NCBI GenBank assembly: GCA_910588795.1
Contig: CAJURI010000001.1
Span: forward strand, 62,001 to 126,000
DNA from: an uncultured Duncaniella sp.
GTDB lineage: Bacteria; Bacteroidota; Bacteroidia; Bacteroidales; Muribaculaceae
DNA: 64,000 nt
Direction of reading: 5' to 3'
Each line of letters begins with the position of its first letter. Within the stretch, counting starts at the first letter, position 1. This document shows, piece by piece, positions 8,435 through 17,670 of the stretch. The position numbers were made by a program, and so were the translations under genes. The notes under the pieces are model-generated. The model was not told the DNA's origin, searched no databases, and saw only the letters and a program-made list of their open reading frames with translations.

Positions 8435-10504
8435 ATGAACTCACTCACCAGGCGAAAAATATCACTGCGCTCACTGCTGTTTGTCGCGGCCGTATCGCTG
8501 ATAGTATATTTCCTTCCAAGGACCGACAAGGACCACTACATATATGAACTGAACCGCCCGTGGAGCTATGCTCTTCTGACGGCCCCGTTCGACATTCCCG
8601 TGCACCTCGACTCGGCAAGCGTGGCCCTGCTCAAGGACAGCATCGACACCAATTTCGAGCCGGTGTATATACGTGACCTCGCCACCGAGAAGACCCTTAT
8701 ATCCGACTACACCCTGCGCCTGAACTCCACACGCGGACTCAACATCACACCCGCGCAGAAAAACCAGATAATCAGAGCCATACGCGAGATCTACGACAAC
8801 GGCATAGTGGACCGCGACACCTATCAGCGCATATCGGCCGGAGAGCTGCCCTCAGTGAGATTCGTGCACGACAACGTGGCGATATCCATGCCCACCAACA
8901 GCTATCTGTCGGCATTCCGCGCCTACGAACACCTCGACAGCACACTGCGCGACCGCGATGTCAGGGCCGCCCTGACCGCCACCCGCCTCTCCGACATGCT
9001 GCAGCCCAACATATATCTCGACACCGTCAACTCCAAACGTCTCATAGAGGAGGCCTACCAGAAAGCCATGGCTCCGGTAGGGGTAATCCAGCAGGGCGAA
9101 CGCATCATCGACAAGGGTGACATAGTGAACACACGTCTCGCCACCATACTCGACACATATGAGGAAATGATAGAAGACCGGGCTGACGGCAAGATATCGC
9201 AGCACCACTACCCCATGGCGGGACAGATCCTCTACATGGTGATACTCTTCAGCGCGATCTACGCGTTTCTCTACTTCTTCCGCCCGGACTATTTCAACGA
9301 CGACCGCACGGTGGTGTTCCTGATATCGCTCATCACCCTCTTCATCCTGTTTTCCTTCGCCATGCAGGCCACATTCCGTTCGGGGCTCTACATATCGCCG
9401 TTCACCGTAGTGCCTGTGCTGGTGCTTGTGTTCCTGGATTCTCGCACAGCCTACTTCTCACACCTTATAGTGGTGCTTGCATGCATCATAATCTCGGCCT
9501 ATCCGCTCGAATTCGTGTTCCTGCAGTTCATAGCCGGAGTAGTCGCGATCGACTCTCTGAAGGACCTCTCGCGCCGCAGCCAGCTGATACGCACGGCAGC
9601 CTTCATATTTGTGGCCTATTCGCTCTGCTACATATCCATCGAGGTGATGCAGACAGGCACAGTATCCAAGCTCGAAGGACGCACCTTCGGATGTTTCGGC
9701 ATCAACGCGATACTCATATCGTTCAGCTATGTGCTCATGTTTCTGGCCGAGAGGGTGTTCGGATTCACCTCAAGAGTCACGCTCGTTGAGCTTGCCGACA
9801 CCAACAATCCCCTGCTTCGCGAACTGTCCGAGGAATGTCCGGGCACATTCAACCACTCCATGTCGGTGAGCAATCTGGCTTCGGCCGCCGCGCAGGCCAT
9901 AGGAGCCAACGTGCAGATGGTACGTACAGGCGCGCTCTACCATGACATAGGGAAGATAAAGAACCCGGCTTTCTTCACCGAAAATCAGCATGGCGTAAAC
10001 CCCCACGACTCCCTCGATCCCATGCAGAGCGCGAGAGTGGTCACCGGACATGTCAGAGACGGCCTTATCATGGCTGAAAAAGCCAAACTTCCGGCCAAGA
10101 TACGCGACTTCATAGTGGAGCACCACGGCGCAGGGAAGGCTAAATACTTCTACAACACCTACTGCAATGCCCACGAAGGGGAGAATGTGGACCCCGCACC
10201 GTTCACCTATCCCGGTCCGAATCCGCAGAGCCGTGAGACGTCACTGTTAATGATGGCCGACGCCGTAGAGGCAGCGTCGCGCTCCATGAAGGAGCATACT
10301 CCCGAAGCCATAACAGCCCTGGTCAACAAGATCATCGACGGACAGATCGCCGACGGGCTGCACAACGAGTCGCCGATATCATTCCGTGACGTGCAGGCCG
10401 TTAAAGAGTCATTCATCCAGCGTCTGCGCACCATGTATCACTCCAGAATCTCCTACCCCGAACTCAAAAAGAGTGCCGAACAGCAGGGTCAGGGCACCGT
10501 ATAA
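8435..10504 (+). CDS. PgpH-like 7TM-HD phosphohydrolase
   Basis: The 689-residue protein has an N-terminal membrane anchor (about 12-28), an extracytoplasmic 7TMR-HDED domain (about 40-260), a block of seven hydrophobic helices (about 265-480) and a cytoplasmic HD domain. The metal-binding HD pair is H503-D504 in LYHDIGKIKNP, with the HHGAGKAKYFY helix following. Firmicute members of this architecture (PgpH) hydrolyse the second messenger c-di-AMP, so the same role is inferred here. No partner cyclase is in the window. Confidence 0.88.
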   Translation: MNSLTRRKISLRSLLFVAAVSLIVYFLPRTDKDHYIYELNRPWSYALLTAPFDIPVHLDSASVALLKDSIDTNFEPVYIRDLATEKTLISDYTLRLNSTRGLNITPAQKNQIIRAIREIYDNGIVDRDTYQRISAGELPSVRFVHDNVAISMPTNSYLSAFRAYEHLDSTLRDRDVRAALTATRLSDMLQPNIYLDTVNSKRLIEEAYQKAMAPVGVIQQGERIIDKGDIVNTRLATILDTYEEMIEDRADGKISQHHYPMAGQILYMVILFSAIYAFLYFFRPDYFNDDRTVVFLISLITLFILFSFAMQATFRSGLYISPFTVVPVLVLVFLDSRTAYFSHLIVVLACIIISAYPLEFVFLQFIAGVVAIDSLKDLSRRSQLIRTAAFIFVAYSLCYISIEVMQTGTVSKLEGRTFGCFGINAILISFSYVLMFLAERVFGFTSRVTLVELADTNNPLLRELSEECPGTFNHSMSVSNLASAAAQAIGANVQMVRTGALYHDIGKIKNPAFFTENQHGVNPHDSLDPMQSARVVTGHVRDGLIMAEKAKLPAKIRDFIVEHHGAGKAKYFYNTYCNAHEGENVDPAPFTYPGPNPQSRETSLLMMADAVEAASRSMKEHTPEAITALVNKIIDGQIADGLHNESPISFRDVQAVKESFIQRLRTMYHSRISYPELKKSAEQQGQGTV

Positions 10505-10568
10505 CACATCTTTAAGCCGTATTTTTTTCAAATCGCAATATTATTTTGCAAATTAATAGCAAAATGTT

Positions 10569-10599
10569 TTTGCAGATTCGCAAATAATCAATAATTTTG
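10569..10599 (+). promoter_or_regulatory. Orphan promoter in a convergent gap
   Basis: TTTG at 10569-10572 and TAATTTTG at 10592-10599 are separated by 19 bases, an exact Bacteroidetes promoter. It points away from the end of the PgpH-like gene into a region without ORFs. Confidence 0.6.
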
Positions 10600-10605
10600 C
10601 AGAAA

Positions 10606-10718
10606 TGATTAATATTTGAAAATTACAGCTTAACATTGATGATTGGATATTAAATCTTATCCACACACTCTTTTGAAAAAACTCCTGCAAGCCGTGCGGC
10701 CCCGCGGGAGTTTTTAGA
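10606..10718 (+). ncRNA. Candidate small RNA of about 110 nt
   Basis: A promoter with both boxes (10569-10599) predicts transcription from about 10606. The only following feature is a terminator hairpin with a T-run at 10677-10715. No start codon with a credible frame lies between them. I infer a free-standing small RNA; no named RNA family was recognised. Confidence 0.4.
10677..10715 (+). terminator. Bidirectional terminator
   Basis: AAAAACTCCTGC (10677-10688) pairs with GCGGGAGTTTTT (10704-10715), with one G-U pair and a 15-base loop. The A-run and T-run make it functional in both directions, fitting its place between convergent genes. Confidence 0.8.
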
Positions 10719-10805
10719 TTTTATACCTACGAAAGAATTAAGCAGGCCGTTAAAAAACAAATGTGAAAACCGGAGTCCCTGACGAGCCGGGACACGCATG
10801 CGGCA

Positions 10806-11999
10806 CTACCTGAGCGAGCGCACATCAAGCCCAGAGGGAGCCTGATAGATACGCAGTCCGAAACGGCGCACCGAAGCCACCACATGGTCCATGACGGCAG
10901 CCTGAAAGTGCTCGTAAGGCTTCCATGAGGTCAGCGATGTGAACAGATAAAGGTCAAGCGGGATCCCCTGGGGAGTGGGCTGGAGCTCACGCACCATGTA
11001 GAGCATGTCCTTACTGCATTTCAGCTGCGGAAGCTGAGAGATGTAATGCTCCAGGTAGCGTCGGTAAAGAGTGAGATTGACATAGGAGCCATCCTCCTCA
11101 AGGTCACTTCCCCAGGGCTCCTTGCGGAACTCCGCGATCTCTCCGGGGGTGCAGAACGTCACGGAATTCACATCGATGGTGACAGAGCGGTTGACGCGCC
11201 TCCCCTTGGAGTCGGACATGCCGCGCCAGTTCTGGAATGACTCCGTGACAAGCGAATAAGGGGGCACGGTGACTATGGTCATGTCAAAATTCTGTACCTT
11301 GACCGTGGTAAGCCCCACTTCAAGCACAGTGCCGTTGATATTCCTTGCCGGTACTGTGATCCAGTCGCCCGGACGGAGCATGTCGTTCAGCGTGATCTGC
11401 ACACCCGCCACGACACCCATTATGGAGTCCTTGAACACCAGCATGAGCACCGTAGCAGCCGCTCCGAGACCGGTGATCACGGTGAGAGGATTCTTGTCGG
11501 CAAGAATGGATATCACAATTATCACGCCAACCGAAACGGATATCACCTGCAGCATCTGGCGGATACCCTTAAGCGATGTGACACGGCTGGAGGAATTGGT
11601 TTCAAGAAGGTTGTAGAGGGCAAGTATGAAGCGGTTGACAAGATGCACTGCTACCGCGACAAGAAGCACCCTGCACACCACGGACACCACCCCCTGCGCC
11701 GTGACGTAGCCCGACAGGGCCGGAGGGAGCGTGGCCTGCAAAAGTATCACCACCAGCAGTTCCGCCACCACACGCAGCAGACGCGGATTGAACAGAATGT
11801 CGTCCCATCCGGCCGATGTGAAGCCTGTGAACCGCTCCACCACAGGTATCATATAGCGCGTGAGCAGCCAGAACAGCAGCCACGCCACAAGAAGAGCACA
11901 TGCCACGACAATGCCCGTGGAGAGCAGACGCAGCATGTCACCATCCACGCCGGCATCACTGAGCAATGTCGTGGCAATGTCTATGAGGTAGCCGACCAT
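10806..11999 (-). CDS. MscS-family mechanosensitive channel (YbdG-like)
   Basis: The 397-residue protein has several N-terminal hydrophobic helices (about 25-160) and an MscS pore/beta domain: a glycine/alanine-rich helix around VITGLGAAATVLMLVFKDSI and the beta domain with GDWITVPARNINGTVLEVGLTTVKV. The C-terminal part resembles E. coli YbdG more than MscS. It probably releases solutes on osmotic downshock. It lies 18 bases after cysS and is the last gene of the purC-ubiE-cysS unit. Confidence 0.88.
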   Translation of the reverse strand: MVGYLIDIATTLLSDAGVDGDMLRLLSTGIVVACALLVAWLLFWLLTRYMIPVVERFTGFTSAGWDDILFNPRLLRVVAELLVVILLQATLPPALSGYVTAQGVVSVVCRVLLVAVAVHLVNRFILALYNLLETNSSSRVTSLKGIRQMLQVISVSVGVIIVISILADKNPLTVITGLGAAATVLMLVFKDSIMGVVAGVQITLNDMLRPGDWITVPARNINGTVLEVGLTTVKVQNFDMTIVTVPPYSLVTESFQNWRGMSDSKGRRVNRSVTIDVNSVTFCTPGEIAEFRKEPWGSDLEEDGSYVNLTLYRRYLEHYISQLPQLKCSKDMLYMVRELQPTPQGIPLDLYLFTSLTSWKPYEHFQAAVMDHVVASVRRFGLRIYQAPSGLDVRSLR

Positions 12000-12017
12000 C
12001 CTATTCTGACAGGAGGG

Positions 12018-13490
12018 TTATCGGACTGACCATTCGGCACCGTCCTTGGTGTCCTTTATCACAAAGCCGGCTTCGGCAAGACGGTCGCGGATGAGGTCGC
12101 TGGTAGCCCAGTCCTTCGCACTCTTGGCCTTTGCACGTATGTCGAGTATCAGGTCCATGGCCTTCTCAAACGGCTTCATTGCATCGGCGTTGTCAGCACC
12201 GCCCACTATTTCGGGACGTATGCCGAGAATATCGACAAGGAATGTGTCAAAGACTGATTTCAGCTCGTCAATGTCCTCACGGGTGGCGGTAGCCTTTCCG
12301 TCCTTGACGGAATTGACCATACGCAGGGCATCAAAGAGATGGGCTATGACTACAGGAGTGTTGAGATCATCGTCCATAGCCTCGTAGCACTTCTCGCGAA
12401 TCCCCTTCACATCGATTGTCGACGAGGCCGAGGGCACAAGCTCCTGCAGACGGCGATACCCCTCCTGCATGCGGGCGAGGGCCTTCTCGGAAGCCTGAAG
12501 AGCCTCGTTGGAGAAATCCACTGTGCCGCGGTAATGGGCCTGTAGGATGAAGAACCTTATGGTCATGGGGCTGTAAGGCTGGGCGAGCAGCGGATGCGTC
12601 CCGTTGAAGAACTCGTCGAGAGTGATGAAATTTCCAAGCGACTTGCCCATCTTCTTGCCGTTGATGGTGATCATGTTGTTGTGCATCCAGTAACGCACGG
12701 CCTCATGCCCGTTGTGGGCCATCGACTGGGCTATCTCACACTCGTGATGGGGGAACATGAGGTCCATTCCGCCTCCGTGTATGTCGAATGTCTCGCCGAG
12801 GTACTTCTCACCCATGGCAGAGCATTCGAGGTGCCATCCGGGGAATCCTTCGCTCCACGGCGAGGGCCAATGCATGATGTGCTCGGGCGACGCTTTCTTC
12901 CACAGCGCGAAATCGGCGGGATTGCACTTCTGTTCCTGTCCGTCGAGCGTGCGGGTCGTGGCGAGCAGTTCATCGATATTGCGACCCGAGAGCTTGCCGT
13001 AACGGTGGTCCTTATTGTACTTGGGCACATCGAAATACACCGATCCGTCCGATATGTAGGCATAGCCGCTGTCGAGGATCTTCTTTACGTACTCGATCTG
13101 CTCTATTATATGCCCCGACGCATGCGGCTCTATCGATGGCGGAAGCACATTGAGAGCCTCCATAGCCTTATGATAGCGCGTGAGGTAGTGCTGCACCACT
13201 TCCATAGGCTCAAGCTGCTCGAGGCGCGCCTTCTTGGCTATCTTGTCCTCGCCGTCGTCGGCATCATGCTCGAGATGCCCCACATCGGTGATGTTGCGCA
13301 CATAGCGCACCTTGTAGCCGAGATGGCGCAGATAGCGGAAGAGGATATCGAACGTTATGGCCGGACGCGCATGTCCGAGATGGCCGTCGCCATAAACGGT
13401 GGGGCCGCACACATACATGCCTACACGCCCCTCGTGTATGGGCTTGAAAGGCTGCTTGGTGCGGGTAAGGGTATTGTAAATGCTTAACAT
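12018..13490 (-). CDS. cysS: Cysteinyl-tRNA synthetase
   Basis: The 490-residue class I synthetase charges tRNA-Cys. Visible are the zinc ligand C28 in [10 protein letters not shown], the HIGH-like HLGH at 37-40, the second zinc region WHLECSAM near residue 223 and the KMSKS-like KMGKS at 280-284, followed by the helical anticodon-binding end. Full length, with no anomalies. It starts 7 bases after the DUF3467 gene, which points to cotranscription. Confidence 0.97.
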   Translation of the reverse strand: MLSIYNTLTRTKQPFKPIHEGRVGMYVCGPTVYGDGHLGHARPAITFDILFRYLRHLGYKVRYVRNITDVGHLEHDADDGEDKIAKKARLEQLEPMEVVQHYLTRYHKAMEALNVLPPSIEPHASGHIIEQIEYVKKILDSGYAYISDGSVYFDVPKYNKDHRYGKLSGRNIDELLATTRTLDGQEQKCNPADFALWKKASPEHIMHWPSPWSEGFPGWHLECSAMGEKYLGETFDIHGGGMDLMFPHHECEIAQSMAHNGHEAVRYWMHNNMITINGKKMGKSLGNFITLDEFFNGTHPLLAQPYSPMTIRFFILQAHYRGTVDFSNEALQASEKALARMQEGYRRLQELVPSASSTIDVKGIREKCYEAMDDDLNTPVVIAHLFDALRMVNSVKDGKATATREDIDELKSVFDTFLVDILGIRPEIVGGADNADAMKPFEKAMDLILDIRAKAKSAKDWATSDLIRDRLAEAGFVIKDTKDGAEWSVR

Positions 13491-13497
13491 AGGTCAC

Positions 13498-13827
13498 TCA
13501 GGCTTTTCCGCCCATGATGAACGGGTTGGGGATTTCGCCGTTGCCGCCGTTGCCGTTGCTGACAGGGCGTTTCGGCACTATGGGACCGAATGTGCTCTCA
13601 TACTTCTTGACATTCTCCATCAGCGCGCCAAGGAGATTCTTGGCATTCTCGGGGCTCATGATTATGCGGCTCTGCACCTTTGCTCCCGGCATGTTGGGAG
13701 CCATGGTAATGAAGTCGATGAAGAACTCATTGGCACCGTGGGTGATCACGGCGAGATTGGAGTATATCCCCTTGGCGACATCGGGGGTCAGCTCTATCTT
13801 TATTTCCTGTTGCTGGCTGTTGTCCAT
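13498..13827 (-). CDS. DUF3467 protein
   Basis: The 109-residue soluble protein carries the DUF3467 core: IELTPDVAKGIYSNLAVITHGANEFFIDF and SRIIMSPENAKNLLGALMENVKKYE. The Gly/Asn-rich tail is likely disordered. Function is not known. It sits between ubiE/menG and cysS with gaps of 20 and 7 bases, so it is part of the same transcription unit. Confidence 0.88.
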   Translation of the reverse strand: MDNSQQQEIKIELTPDVAKGIYSNLAVITHGANEFFIDFITMAPNMPGAKVQSRIIMSPENAKNLLGALMENVKKYESTFGPIVPKRPVSNGNGGNGEIPNPFIMGGKA

Positions 13828-13847
13828 GTTTTTATGTTTTTATTATT

Positions 13848-14582
13848 TCATTTCTTGGCTATGTATATAGTGCATGAGCCGAATGTCATCGGTATGGCAC
13901 GCGCCGAGGAGAATCCGGCATCAAGCATTATCCCGGTCATTTCCTCTCCCTGGGGCACCGCCGCTATAGACTCGGGGAGATAACTGTAGGCTCTGACATC
14001 CTTCGACACCAGACGCCCCACCGCAGGGATGATATGGCGGGTGTACAGATCGTAGAGCGGCTTTACCACATGGGAGCGCGGCGTCGACAGCTCAAGGATC
14101 ACAGCAGTGCCGCCGGTGCGGAGCACCCTGTGCATCTCACGGTATCCGGCGGCAAGATCTGCAAAGTTGCGCACGCCGTAGGCACAGGTCACCGCATCAA
14201 ACGCTCCGTCGGTGAAAGGGAGCAGCAGACAGTCACCCATCCCGAGGGTCACGACATCCTGCAGCCCTTCCTTCTCCACCTTGCGGCGGCCTATCTCCAC
14301 CATCCCCTCCGAGAGGTCCACACCGGTGACCGACACCGGGTCAAGCTCCAGCGCGAGCTTTATGGCAAGATCGCCGGTGCCGGTGGCTATGTCGAGTATG
14401 TCGTCGTGGGGCTCCTCCCTGAGCAGCCTCACCGCCCGTGAACGCCATATGCGGTCTATGCCAAGAGTCATAGCCCGGTTCATGAAGTCATAAGCCGGGG
14501 CTATGGAATCAAACATCTCGCGCACCTGCCGGGCCTTGCCGCCCGGAGCGTCGCCGTAAGGGGTTATATTCTCGACCTGCAT
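13848..14582 (-). CDS. ubiE: Demethylmenaquinone methyltransferase
   Basis: The 244-residue SAM-dependent methyltransferase carries out the last step of menaquinone synthesis. The SAM loop LDIATGTGDLAIKL is at about 62-75 and the family motifs FDSIAPAYDFMNR and YGVRNFADLAAGYREMHRVL are present. In Bacteroidetes the product is menaquinone (gene also called menG). It lies 44 bases behind purC. Confidence 0.94.
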   Translation of the reverse strand: MQVENITPYGDAPGGKARQVREMFDSIAPAYDFMNRAMTLGIDRIWRSRAVRLLREEPHDDILDIATGTGDLAIKLALELDPVSVTGVDLSEGMVEIGRRKVEKEGLQDVVTLGMGDCLLLPFTDGAFDAVTCAYGVRNFADLAAGYREMHRVLRTGGTAVILELSTPRSHVVKPLYDLYTRHIIPAVGRLVSKDVRAYSYLPESIAAVPQGEEMTGIMLDAGFSSARAIPMTFGSCTIYIAKK

Positions 14583-14626
14583 CTACAGTGGGGTATGTGC
14601 AAATATTTGACAGCACGTAATTACCG

Positions 14627-15580
14627 TCAGGGGTTGAGACGATTCAGGCAGTCGAGGACATTGGTGGCTATGCGGTCGGCGAGATGCGCCTCGGGAGCCT
14701 TCTCGAACTTCTTGCCTGTGATGTGCTCGTAAAGCTCGATGTAACGTTCCGACACCTCCTCGCAGAAAGCATCGGTCATCTCGGGCACCTGCTGCCCCTC
14801 CTTGCCCATAAAGCCGTGGGCCATGAGCCATTCGCGCACAAACTCCTTTGAGAGCTGCTTCTGAGGCTCGCCCTTGGCAAGACGCTCTTCATAGCCGTCG
14901 GCATAGAAGTAGCGTGACGAGTCGGGGGTATGGATCTCGTCGATGAGTATCACTTTTCCGTCACGCAGACCGAACTCATACTTTGTGTCGACAAGGATAA
15001 GCCCCTTCTCGGCGGCCATCTCCGATCCCTTTTTGAACAGGGCGCGTGTATATGCGGCCATGGTGTCGAACTGCTCGGCAGTGACAATCCCCTGGGCAAT
15101 GGCCTCCTCGCGTGAGATGTTCTCGTCGTGGCCGGCCTCGGCCTTTGTGGTGGGGGTGATTATCGGTTCCGGGAAACGCTGGTTTTCGACCATACCCTCG
15201 GGCAGCTTCACGCCGCACAGCTCACGCATGCCGGACTTGTACTCGCGCCATGCGCTGCCGGCGAGATAGCCGCGTATTATCATCTCCAGACGCAGCCCCT
15301 CGCAGCGATAGCCCACTGTGACCATCGGATCAGGCACGGCTATCTTCCAGTTGGGCACAAGATCGGCGGTGGCATCAAGCATCGAAGCCGCTATCTGATT
15401 GAGGGCCTGTCCCTTGTAAGGTATGCCCTTGGGCAGGATCACATCGAATGCCGAAATGCGGTCGGTAGCGACCATGACAAGAAGATCATCGCCAATAGAG
15501 TAGACATCACGCACTTTACCGTGATAAACAGCCGTCTGGCCGGGGAATTTGAAGTCGGTGTTAACCAGTGTAGTTGCCAT
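14627..15580 (-). CDS. purC: SAICAR synthase
   Basis: The 317-residue phosphoribosylaminoimidazole-succinocarboxamide synthase performs step 8 of purine synthesis, joining aspartate to CAIR with ATP. The start region [28 protein letters not shown] and [13 protein letters not shown] are diagnostic, as is [12 protein letters not shown]. Length fits the longer (about 310-residue) branch. It is the first gene of the five-gene minus-strand unit, with a clear promoter upstream. Confidence 0.95.
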   Translation of the reverse strand: MATTLVNTDFKFPGQTAVYHGKVRDVYSIGDDLLVMVATDRISAFDVILPKGIPYKGQALNQIAASMLDATADLVPNWKIAVPDPMVTVGYRCEGLRLEMIIRGYLAGSAWREYKSGMRELCGVKLPEGMVENQRFPEPIITPTTKAEAGHDENISREEAIAQGIVTAEQFDTMAAYTRALFKKGSEMAAEKGLILVDTKYEFGLRDGKVILIDEIHTPDSSRYFYADGYEERLAKGEPQKQLSKEFVREWLMAHGFMGKEGQQVPEMTDAFCEEVSERYIELYEHITGKKFEKAPEAHLADRIATNVLDCLNRLNP

Positions 15581-15607
15581 ATTTTATGCAGTAAAATAAA
15601 TATATGG

Positions 15608-15639
15608 CAAAATTAGTAATATAATTCAATTTTCGCAAG
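15608..15639 (-). promoter_or_regulatory. Promoter of the purC-ubiE-cysS unit
   Basis: On the minus strand CTTG (15639-15636) and TAATTTTG (15615-15608) are 20 bases apart. It overlaps the 3' end of the upstream lipoprotein gene and gives a leader of about 20 bases. Confidence 0.65.
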
Positions 15640-16678
15640 AGCCCAAGGTGTCCTTTACGGCATTCAGTCCGAGACGCGACCGGAGCAGGGTGTCGGCTGC
15701 ATAGAACAGTGAACCCCTGTAGCACTGGCGGCCCAGGCTGTCGGCCACAATGTAGTACGGAGTGCGCGGCACGGCAAGTCTCCTCACCTGAGCCGATGAC
15801 GGCCCGCCGGGCACCCAAGCCTGAAGCCATATGGCACTGTCGGAGTCGACAATGCTGTGCCACACCGCCGAGTCAGGGACAAAGGACACCTCCACCACCT
15901 GCAGTCTGCGCTTGTTAAGCGACTTGCGCAGATCCCTGAGGCGGCGGCTTATGCTGTCGGGGATACGCTTGTCGTCAAACACAAGGAGCGCGTAGCTCTG
16001 CATGCCCGGCGAATATCTCACTATGGTGTCCTTGCCGTTGTATATCGTAAAAGCCCTCACCTCCCCGCGGGCCGAAGTGGACACCTGTTCCCCTATGGGT
16101 GCCGCAAACGACCTCACCACGAGAAACGGCCTCGCATCCGAGGATATCTCGTTGAGCAACGAGTCGGCAAGCAGCTCGTATCCGTCAGGGCGGAAACGGG
16201 TCACCATAAGGAGCGTCGACATCATGTTGGACGGGTTGGCGCGCACAGCCTCGGCTATCATGCGGTTCACCTCGGCATCTGATCCGTGAGTGAGCAGCGA
16301 GTCATGCTCCACGACAAAGGCGGTGTAATCGCGCGAGGCATTCTGCCCCGACAGGGTGAGAGTGGACGGATCGTCGAGCTGCATCTTCACCTCCATGTGG
16401 TCGCCATTGGACGCCACACAGCTGAACAGCAGAGTGCCGTCGATCGTGTACACCTCCACAAGCGTGGGCTGCGGAGAGGAGGCACGCAGGTCCACCTTGC
16501 CGTCGACAGGATGGAAGGTCAGACGCGATATGCCGCTTCGGGTCACATACACCATCTCGAGCCCGCGTGTGCCAAGCCCCTTTATGTCACACCTGATCAC
16601 AAACTCCTCGTCGTTGCCGCAGGCCACTGCCGCAAGAAGCACGCCAAGGAGCGCGAATATGCCGAACAATTTTCTCAT
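15626..16678 (-). CDS. DUF4369-like lipoprotein
   Basis: A lipoprotein signal precedes the lipobox AAVAC, so the protein is anchored in the envelope. The N-terminal part (FVIRCDIKGLGTRGLEMVYV) resembles DUF4369 domains, which in Bacteroidetes often precede thioredoxin folds; no CxxC motif is present here. Function is unknown. I start at ATG 16678 rather than 16708, because the promoter box at 16713-16706 would place the transcript start at about 16700 and the signal peptide begins MRKLFGIFALL. Confidence 0.72.
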   Translation of the reverse strand: MRKLFGIFALLGVLLAAVACGNDEEFVIRCDIKGLGTRGLEMVYVTRSGISRLTFHPVDGKVDLRASSPQPTLVEVYTIDGTLLFSCVASNGDHMEVKMQLDDPSTLTLSGQNASRDYTAFVVEHDSLLTHGSDAEVNRMIAEAVRANPSNMMSTLLMVTRFRPDGYELLADSLLNEISSDARPFLVVRSFAAPIGEQVSTSARGEVRAFTIYNGKDTIVRYSPGMQSYALLVFDDKRIPDSISRRLRDLRKSLNKRRLQVVEVSFVPDSAVWHSIVDSDSAIWLQAWVPGGPSSAQVRRLAVPRTPYYIVADSLGRQCYRGSLFYAADTLLRSRLGLNAVKDTLGSCEN

Positions 16679-16705
16679 TACATTCAAAAATAGCTGTTTC
16701 AGGGA

Positions 16706-16737
16706 CAAAATTAGGCAAAATTTCCGCCAATAGCCAA
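16706..16737 (-). promoter_or_regulatory. Promoter of the DUF4369-like lipoprotein gene
   Basis: On the minus strand TAATTTTG lies at 16713-16706 with TTG at 16737-16735, 21 bases apart. It rules out the longer reading frame start at 16708. Confidence 0.55.
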
Positions 16738-16783
16738 CATATTTGGAGTAAATCCTTAAATTTGCATATCCAAAGCTTCAACC

Positions 16784-17632
16784 ATGCGATTCATCACCAT
16801 ACTGCTTCTCCTTTTCGCCATATCCGTGCCGGACGTGCGGGGGCAGATAATAAATATAACTCCCGAGGGGAGCACAGCCACGGTCAATTCCGACAGCATA
16901 CGCCGGGCTTTCGACTCCGGACCGTTCTTCGGACTGTACAAGGACAACTACTTCATATTCGGCCCCCCGGTAGGACAGAAAATACGCAAGGACAACACCA
17001 ACATAAAGTTTCAGATATCAATAGCCCAACGTCTCACCAAGAGCATCCTCCCAGGAGGGACCTATCTGTTTCTCTTCTACACGCAGAAATGCTTCTGGAA
17101 CGTGCTTGAGAACTCCATGCCCATGACCGACCTCAACTTCAATCCGGGCATAGGACTCACCAAGCCCCTGTTCGTGCGCAACAGGTTCGTAGGAAAGATC
17201 AATTTCATACTCGAACACGAGTCCAACGGGCGCGACGGCACAGCCTCACGCTCGTGGAACCGCATATCCCTCGGCGGCAACATCATGATCGGGCCGCAGC
17301 TCATAGTCCACGGCAAGTTCTGGATACCCATAATAGACGGGATGGAGAACAAGGATATACTCGACTACTGCGGCATCTACCAGGTGGGGACACAGTTCTA
17401 CACCCCCAACGAGCGTTTCGGCGTGGCCGTGACAATGGTGAAGCGCAAAGGGTGGGAGCTCAACTACAACACCATAGTGGAGCTGAACTACAGGCTCTTC
17501 AAGCGCGACAACCAGTATCTCTTCCTTCAGTACTACAACGGCTACGGCGAAGGCCTCCTCGACTACAAGCAGTTTCACTCCTCCATACGCATAGGGCTCG
17601 GCATAAAGCCCAGGCTGTTCAGCGACTATTGA
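16784..17632 (+). CDS. pldA: Outer-membrane phospholipase A1
   Basis: The 282-residue protein has a signal peptide (about 1-20) and a beta-barrel pattern. The catalytic triad of OMPLA can be aligned exactly: H145 and S147 in EHESNGRD and N159 in SRSWNR, with the same spacing as H142, S144 and N156 in E. coli PldA. It hydrolyses phospholipids that reach the outer leaflet of the outer membrane. A TAAATTTG box at 16757-16764 lies upstream. The name follows family identity; some annotations simply say phospholipase A. Confidence 0.88.
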   Translation: MRFITILLLLFAISVPDVRGQIINITPEGSTATVNSDSIRRAFDSGPFFGLYKDNYFIFGPPVGQKIRKDNTNIKFQISIAQRLTKSILPGGTYLFLFYTQKCFWNVLENSMPMTDLNFNPGIGLTKPLFVRNRFVGKINFILEHESNGRDGTASRSWNRISLGGNIMIGPQLIVHGKFWIPIIDGMENKDILDYCGIYQVGTQFYTPNERFGVAVTMVKRKGWELNYNTIVELNYRLFKRDNQYLFLQYYNGYGEGLLDYKQFHSSIRIGLGIKPRLFSDY

Positions 17633-17663
17633 TTGCACTTACCGTTTTTTTTATCTAACTTTG
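17632..17663 (+). promoter_or_regulatory. Promoter of dapB
   Basis: ATTG at 17632-17635 and TAACTTTG at 17656-17663 are 20 bases apart. Only 7 bases separate the box from the dapB ATG, so the mRNA leader is at most a few bases long. Confidence 0.7.
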
Positions 17664-17670
17664 CGGTGTC

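Larger units (their letters stand above)
10505..10805. other. AT-rich intergenic region between convergent genes
   Basis: The 301 bp contain no ORF of note. They hold a complete promoter (10569-10599), a predicted short transcript ending in a terminator (10677-10715), one perfect DnaA-box sequence TTATCCACA (10657-10665), and after 10740 a short element also seen near 19985. Confidence 0.6.

Noticed and set aside
10657..10665. Possible replication origin from a perfect DnaA box
   Set aside because: Only one exact box is present, with no cluster and no dnaA or other origin genes nearby.
12594..13487. 297-codon frame opposite cysS
   Set aside because: Shadow of cysS, which is complete and carries its catalytic motifs.
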